Source: Apostichopus japonicus (taxonomy: Eukaryota > Echinodermata > Holothuroidea > Aspidochirotida > Stichopodidae). From it: DNA of 64,000 nucleotides. The position numbers and the translations under genes are program-made. Location: positions 25,336,668 to 25,400,667 of the forward strand of contig NC_092569.1 in NCBI RefSeq assembly GCF_037975245.1, given 5' to 3'. Under the pieces are notes generated by a model. That model worked only from the letters and a program-made list of their open reading frames with translations, did no database searches and had not been told where the DNA came from. Below, one piece after another: positions 60,583 through 64,000 of this stretch (positions are counted from its first letter, which is position 1; the number at the start of each line of letters is the position of its first letter).

Positions 60583-60741
60583 CTTAGTGATCTTCTCCAG
60601 TAGGTATTCGGGCAATTTGACTTTCTTTTTTGCCCATGATGTCACTTCCCTAGTACACCTTTCCTTTTCGACGTTCCCTGCTTTGCCATCAAATACTACT
60701 TGGAACAACGAAAATCGCGGTGGATTGTCTATCACGAGGTC
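60583..60741 (-). CDS. IFIT-like protein C, coding exon 2
   Basis: A 53-codon exon, phase 0 on both sides (acceptor TGTATTGACAG, donor AAG|GTACTT). It reads DLVIDNPPRFSLFQVVFDGK, then EKERCTREVTSWAKKK and LLEKITK. Length and splice sites match gene B. Confidence 0.8.
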
Positions 60742-61550
60742 CTGTCAATACAGATTGTTAACAATTAACATTTAATTAACAATTAATTACTATATATATA
60801 TATTTATACATATATAAAAAATAATAACATTCCTCAGATCCAATAAAAATGACATATTTATGATTTGCCTCACAAAGGGTCAAGGACACATAGTGTTAAA
60901 AGTCATTTTCCGATGCTCTGCGAATGCGGTTGTGTTATTACTAACATGTATAAAATAACATTAACAACTGAGCTTGCTTTGAGGAGCCGACGGATTAACC
61001 ATAGAAACATTACTGACACTAACATTTTTACTACTTTGAACTACAAAAGCCTATATCAAGATTACATTTCTGCCGTCAGTGATCCTATACTTAAAGTCTT
61101 TGATGGATAAATCTTGGAGATGAAGTGGAAGTCCCACGTGGTCACGTTTTGCAATATGTGAACAACAAAACCCAAGTTATACTGCAAACGCTATAAAATT
61201 GAATAGCTTTCGAACTTGAATTTTACCTTGCGTTGCCTCAAACGTAAGAAAGATGAAGGTTATGGGGTTGGTTACGAAGTTGTATGGTTCTCAGGGTTCC
61301 CCTCATGACCAATGCAGACATGATCTAAAGGATTTATATGAAGGGGATTTGTAAGAAAGAATGAATACATTGCTCTACTCGTGACATATTTGCGAACAAA
61401 TTTCAATAATTAAAGGCACACATTGGTAATCACACGAATCGTTAGGATAAAGTAGAGGCCCGAAGTCAGTCAGATTCGTTTGTTTTGTGAAACACTTATC
61501 TTACTTCTGGTCTAAACCCTTTTTTGCTCAGTTACTGTAATCAGTCTTAC
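60742..61550 (-). other. Intron 1 of IFIT-like gene C
   Basis: An 809-bp intron with a short TA-rich run near 60790-60820. It lacks the long GGGA microsatellite found at the equivalent place in gene B. Confidence 0.5.
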
Positions 61551-63686
61551 CTGACATGCGGAAATGCACTTATCTAGTAGTCGCTTTGCAAGCTCTACAA
61601 CATCAAGGAACCTTTCAGCATACAATTTTCCCCATGTATTTGTTTCTCTACTTAGACGGAGCTCCAGTTCATACTTCATACGGTATTCGCGTAACTGTCT
61701 CAGCTTGTCCAGAACTGTTTGGAGCCTCTCGTTTTCGATGGTTTGTGTAATGTTAATGTCATAGTTGACTACTCTGTCAACTGCTGTTTGAATAAAGTTT
61801 TTCTTTGTTGTCAAGTTATGGACAACTTTCGAGCCATCATCAAGTATAACAGTGAATTGAGTGTGCAATGGTTTTCCAACGCTACAAACCCTCTTGACCT
61901 CCTGTAGTGTTTCAGGGATGCTGATGTCGTTGAAGAAGTTTGCTTGCAATTCTTGCAACGATAGTATGTACCTATAACACGCCTCGAGGCTGCCTTTATG
62001 AATGGCCAGCTTGAGCTGTGTCGAATTATCATCTCCAGTGCTAAGCCTTGCCTTAGCCATATAAACATCTGCATATAATTCATCCGAGAGGCAGCATGCA
62101 TCAGTTTGCTTTAACTCCTCTGCCATTTGGATTACATTTGCCCATGCTTTGCCATCACTTTCCTTTGATGGACTGTCACTTCTCAAATAACACTTTCCTC
62201 GACCAAAAATAACCTCGACTTGTGGAGGTTCACCTTTTATGATACTGTCGTCATACAACTTTTCATATTGTGTTTGTGCATCTTCAATATTCCCTAGCAA
62301 GAGATTTGCGTTCGCAAGCTTAAGTTTTGCTTGACGCGCCACGATTAAATCTCCTCCAGATTCCGTTATGTATTGCTCGAAAGTAGCAATACATCGATTT
62401 TTGGTCTCATCTAGAGAGGAAGGTGGGACTGTTATGATATGATCGCCATCAGCTGTTAAGCCAACGGCAAGTTGAATGATCCTATGAGAGAAAGTAATGT
62501 GTTCAAGAGGCGTAAATACGTTAAGCTTGATAGCTGATGTAAGAGCTCTGTACTCGTTGGATTCTTGATAAAGCTGGTCTTTAAAATCACTCTCAAACAG
62601 ATCCTCGTATATGAAACGTGCTTCTTTTTCATTACCCAACATTGCCTGCATTTCACCAATTCCTACCAAAGCAGGATAATGACATCTATCTAGCTCTACT
62701 GCTTTTTCAAAACATTTCAGCGCCTTTTCTTGTAACATGGATCGATTCTCCTTCTTTTCGCGATATGATTGAGTACGGTAGAGAAAACCAAGTTGAGCAT
62801 GAACTTCTGCAAGATTAACTTCTTCGATCAATTTCTTCAGCACGTTTTCTGCTTTTGAAAATTGGCCCTTGTGCCGATAGAATCTGGCTGCTAAAATACC
62901 GATGTTGCAATTTTTGTGATCCAATTTAAAAGCCTTTTTAAATTCACCTTCTGCTTGCTGAGAATTTCTGTCCAAGTTGAATAATACTTGACCATAATGT
63001 GCTCTTGCAAGATGGAAGCTTGGATCGATGCTTAAAACTTGCTGCAAAATCTGTTTTTCCTCATGAAGAAGGGTCATAATATCTTGAGGTAAAGGGCAAT
63101 TCCAACCTATAACTCCACGCTGATGACGGGCCTCCCTTCCATACATTAGTGCCAAACCAAATAACCACTGGGAATTTTTAGGAAAATGCTTCAGTGCACT
63201 TCCATACAGAACCATGGCTGTTGTTCGCCATCTTGGCCCTAACCATGCAAGTATATATGCATGAACAATAGTCACGTATGCTTCGTACTTAGGGAATTTG
63301 TTTTTCTTATCTTCCAACTCCTTCAAAGTTGACTCAACTGACGAATCACGTCGTAACCACATGCGAAATGTGTTAATAACTACGCCGTATCCAGTTATCG
63401 CTTCTTCCGAATCGCATGAAGTGACGACGATATCCTCGGCTTGCTGTAAGTAATCCAGAGCTCGGCTAGGACTGTTTCGCGACCGATTATATAGAGTGCC
63501 GTCCTCATTTGGGCTCTCGAGAAAGGCTCGATAGATATTTGCCTCGATCATCATCTCCCTTTTAGCATTGTCATCTGTTTCAATGTGAAGTTTCAGTTTC
63601 GTATGATCAAGGTCGGAGATATCTTGGAGACCCCAGTCTGGGTGTAGCGGACATGGGTTTTTCTTCCACCAGTCTGAATCATCCAT
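61551..63686 (-). CDS. IFIT-like protein C, TPR exon (coding exon 1)
   Basis: A 712-codon exon starting MDDSDWWKKNPCPLHPDWGL at 63686, preceded by the conserved 5'UTR acceptor ACTATTTTCAG. It has the same TPR layout as gene B, including LAARFYRHKGQFSKAENVL, AQLGFLYRTQSY and FEKAVELDRCHYPALVGIGE. It ends CISACQ at donor GTAAGA, phase 0. The last ~125 residues (from SIPETLQEV) are almost identical to B, while the TPR core differs at many positions. Full product 851 aa with exons 2 and 3. Family role as for gene B; nothing in the sequence shows the ligand or the inducer. Confidence 0.87.
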
Positions 63687-63711
63687 TGCACGTTTTTTTT
63701 TCTCGAGTACA

Positions 63712-64000
63712 CTGAAAATAGTAATGGTAATATGGTAAAAATAGTAATAATGGTAATTGTTTCCAAATGTTATTACACACGTACTAGGAGAGGTACTCAG
63801 AGAACATTATGGCAAGTGAATTATTGCCAACAAGGATGCCAGGAATGCAGTTTCAGCAGTGCTAAATATTCTCATTCACTGATCGTTAGCAACATCAAAA
63901 TGAAAGCTGCAGTTTAAAGGAGACATTTCCGAATTGAGGGTTCACGGGCATTTCACTGTTATTTGAGGTCATAAAAAAGGCATTTTTGAAATTCAAAACC
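63712..64000. other. 5' flank of gene C
   Basis: Intron or 5' flank upstream of the coding exon, paralogous to 49207-49500 (shared CCAGGAATGCA, GCAGTGCT, AAATATTCTC blocks). Any first exon and promoter lie beyond or are not recognisable. Confidence 0.4.

Overview
This is eukaryotic, AT-rich, intron-containing, repeat-laden animal DNA. The protein families point to an invertebrate deuterostome: a secreted fibrinogen-related (FReD) lectin mosaic, a DEG/ENaC channel exon and a tandem family of IFIT-like tetratricopeptide proteins. An echinoderm, for example a sea cucumber, fits best, but the species cannot be fixed from the sequence alone. No bacterial genes, rRNA genes, canonical tRNA genes or CRISPR arrays were seen.

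Layout. (1) 1-8422, minus strand: seven exons of a secreted FReD/TIL/EGF/FReD mosaic. It starts with a signal-peptide exon at 8357-8422 and runs off the left edge. All splice phases are compatible. (2) 8423-12771: gene-poor, with a foldback element at about 10640-11130 and long TA and CCAT microsatellites. (3) 12772-13043, plus strand: one N-terminal DEG/ENaC exon, with no further exons recognisable, followed by three unrelated minisatellites (13.36-14.97 kb). (4) 15263-22263: a 7 kb CACTA-like DNA transposon with CACTGTAAAA termini, two coding exons and a nested hAT-type MITE. (5) 24920-31107, 45116-49182 and 58427-63686, all minus strand: three tandem IFIT-like genes, here called A, B and C. 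Each has a large TPR exon (711-737 codons) followed by two small phase-0 exons (53-56 and 80-86 codons) encoding a C-terminal region I do not recognise. (6) 34.5-50.5 kb and 50.5-64 kb: two copies of one segmental duplication, each carrying one gene (B or C) and its long 3' flank. Copy B was later interrupted by a 4.1 kb CACTA-like transposon (36673-40758), for which copy C keeps the empty site. Copy C has a 1.06 kb hAT-type insertion 15 bp past the stop codon.

How the parts relate. The IFIT-like cluster and the FReD gene both resemble innate-immunity families that expand by tandem duplication. The B/C pair shows near-identical blocks beside diverged TPR blocks, which suggests gene conversion or uneven selection. 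The rest of the window is largely a record of DNA-transposon and satellite activity that differs between the two duplicated copies. All gene models come from reading splice sites and frames by eye. Transcript data were not available.
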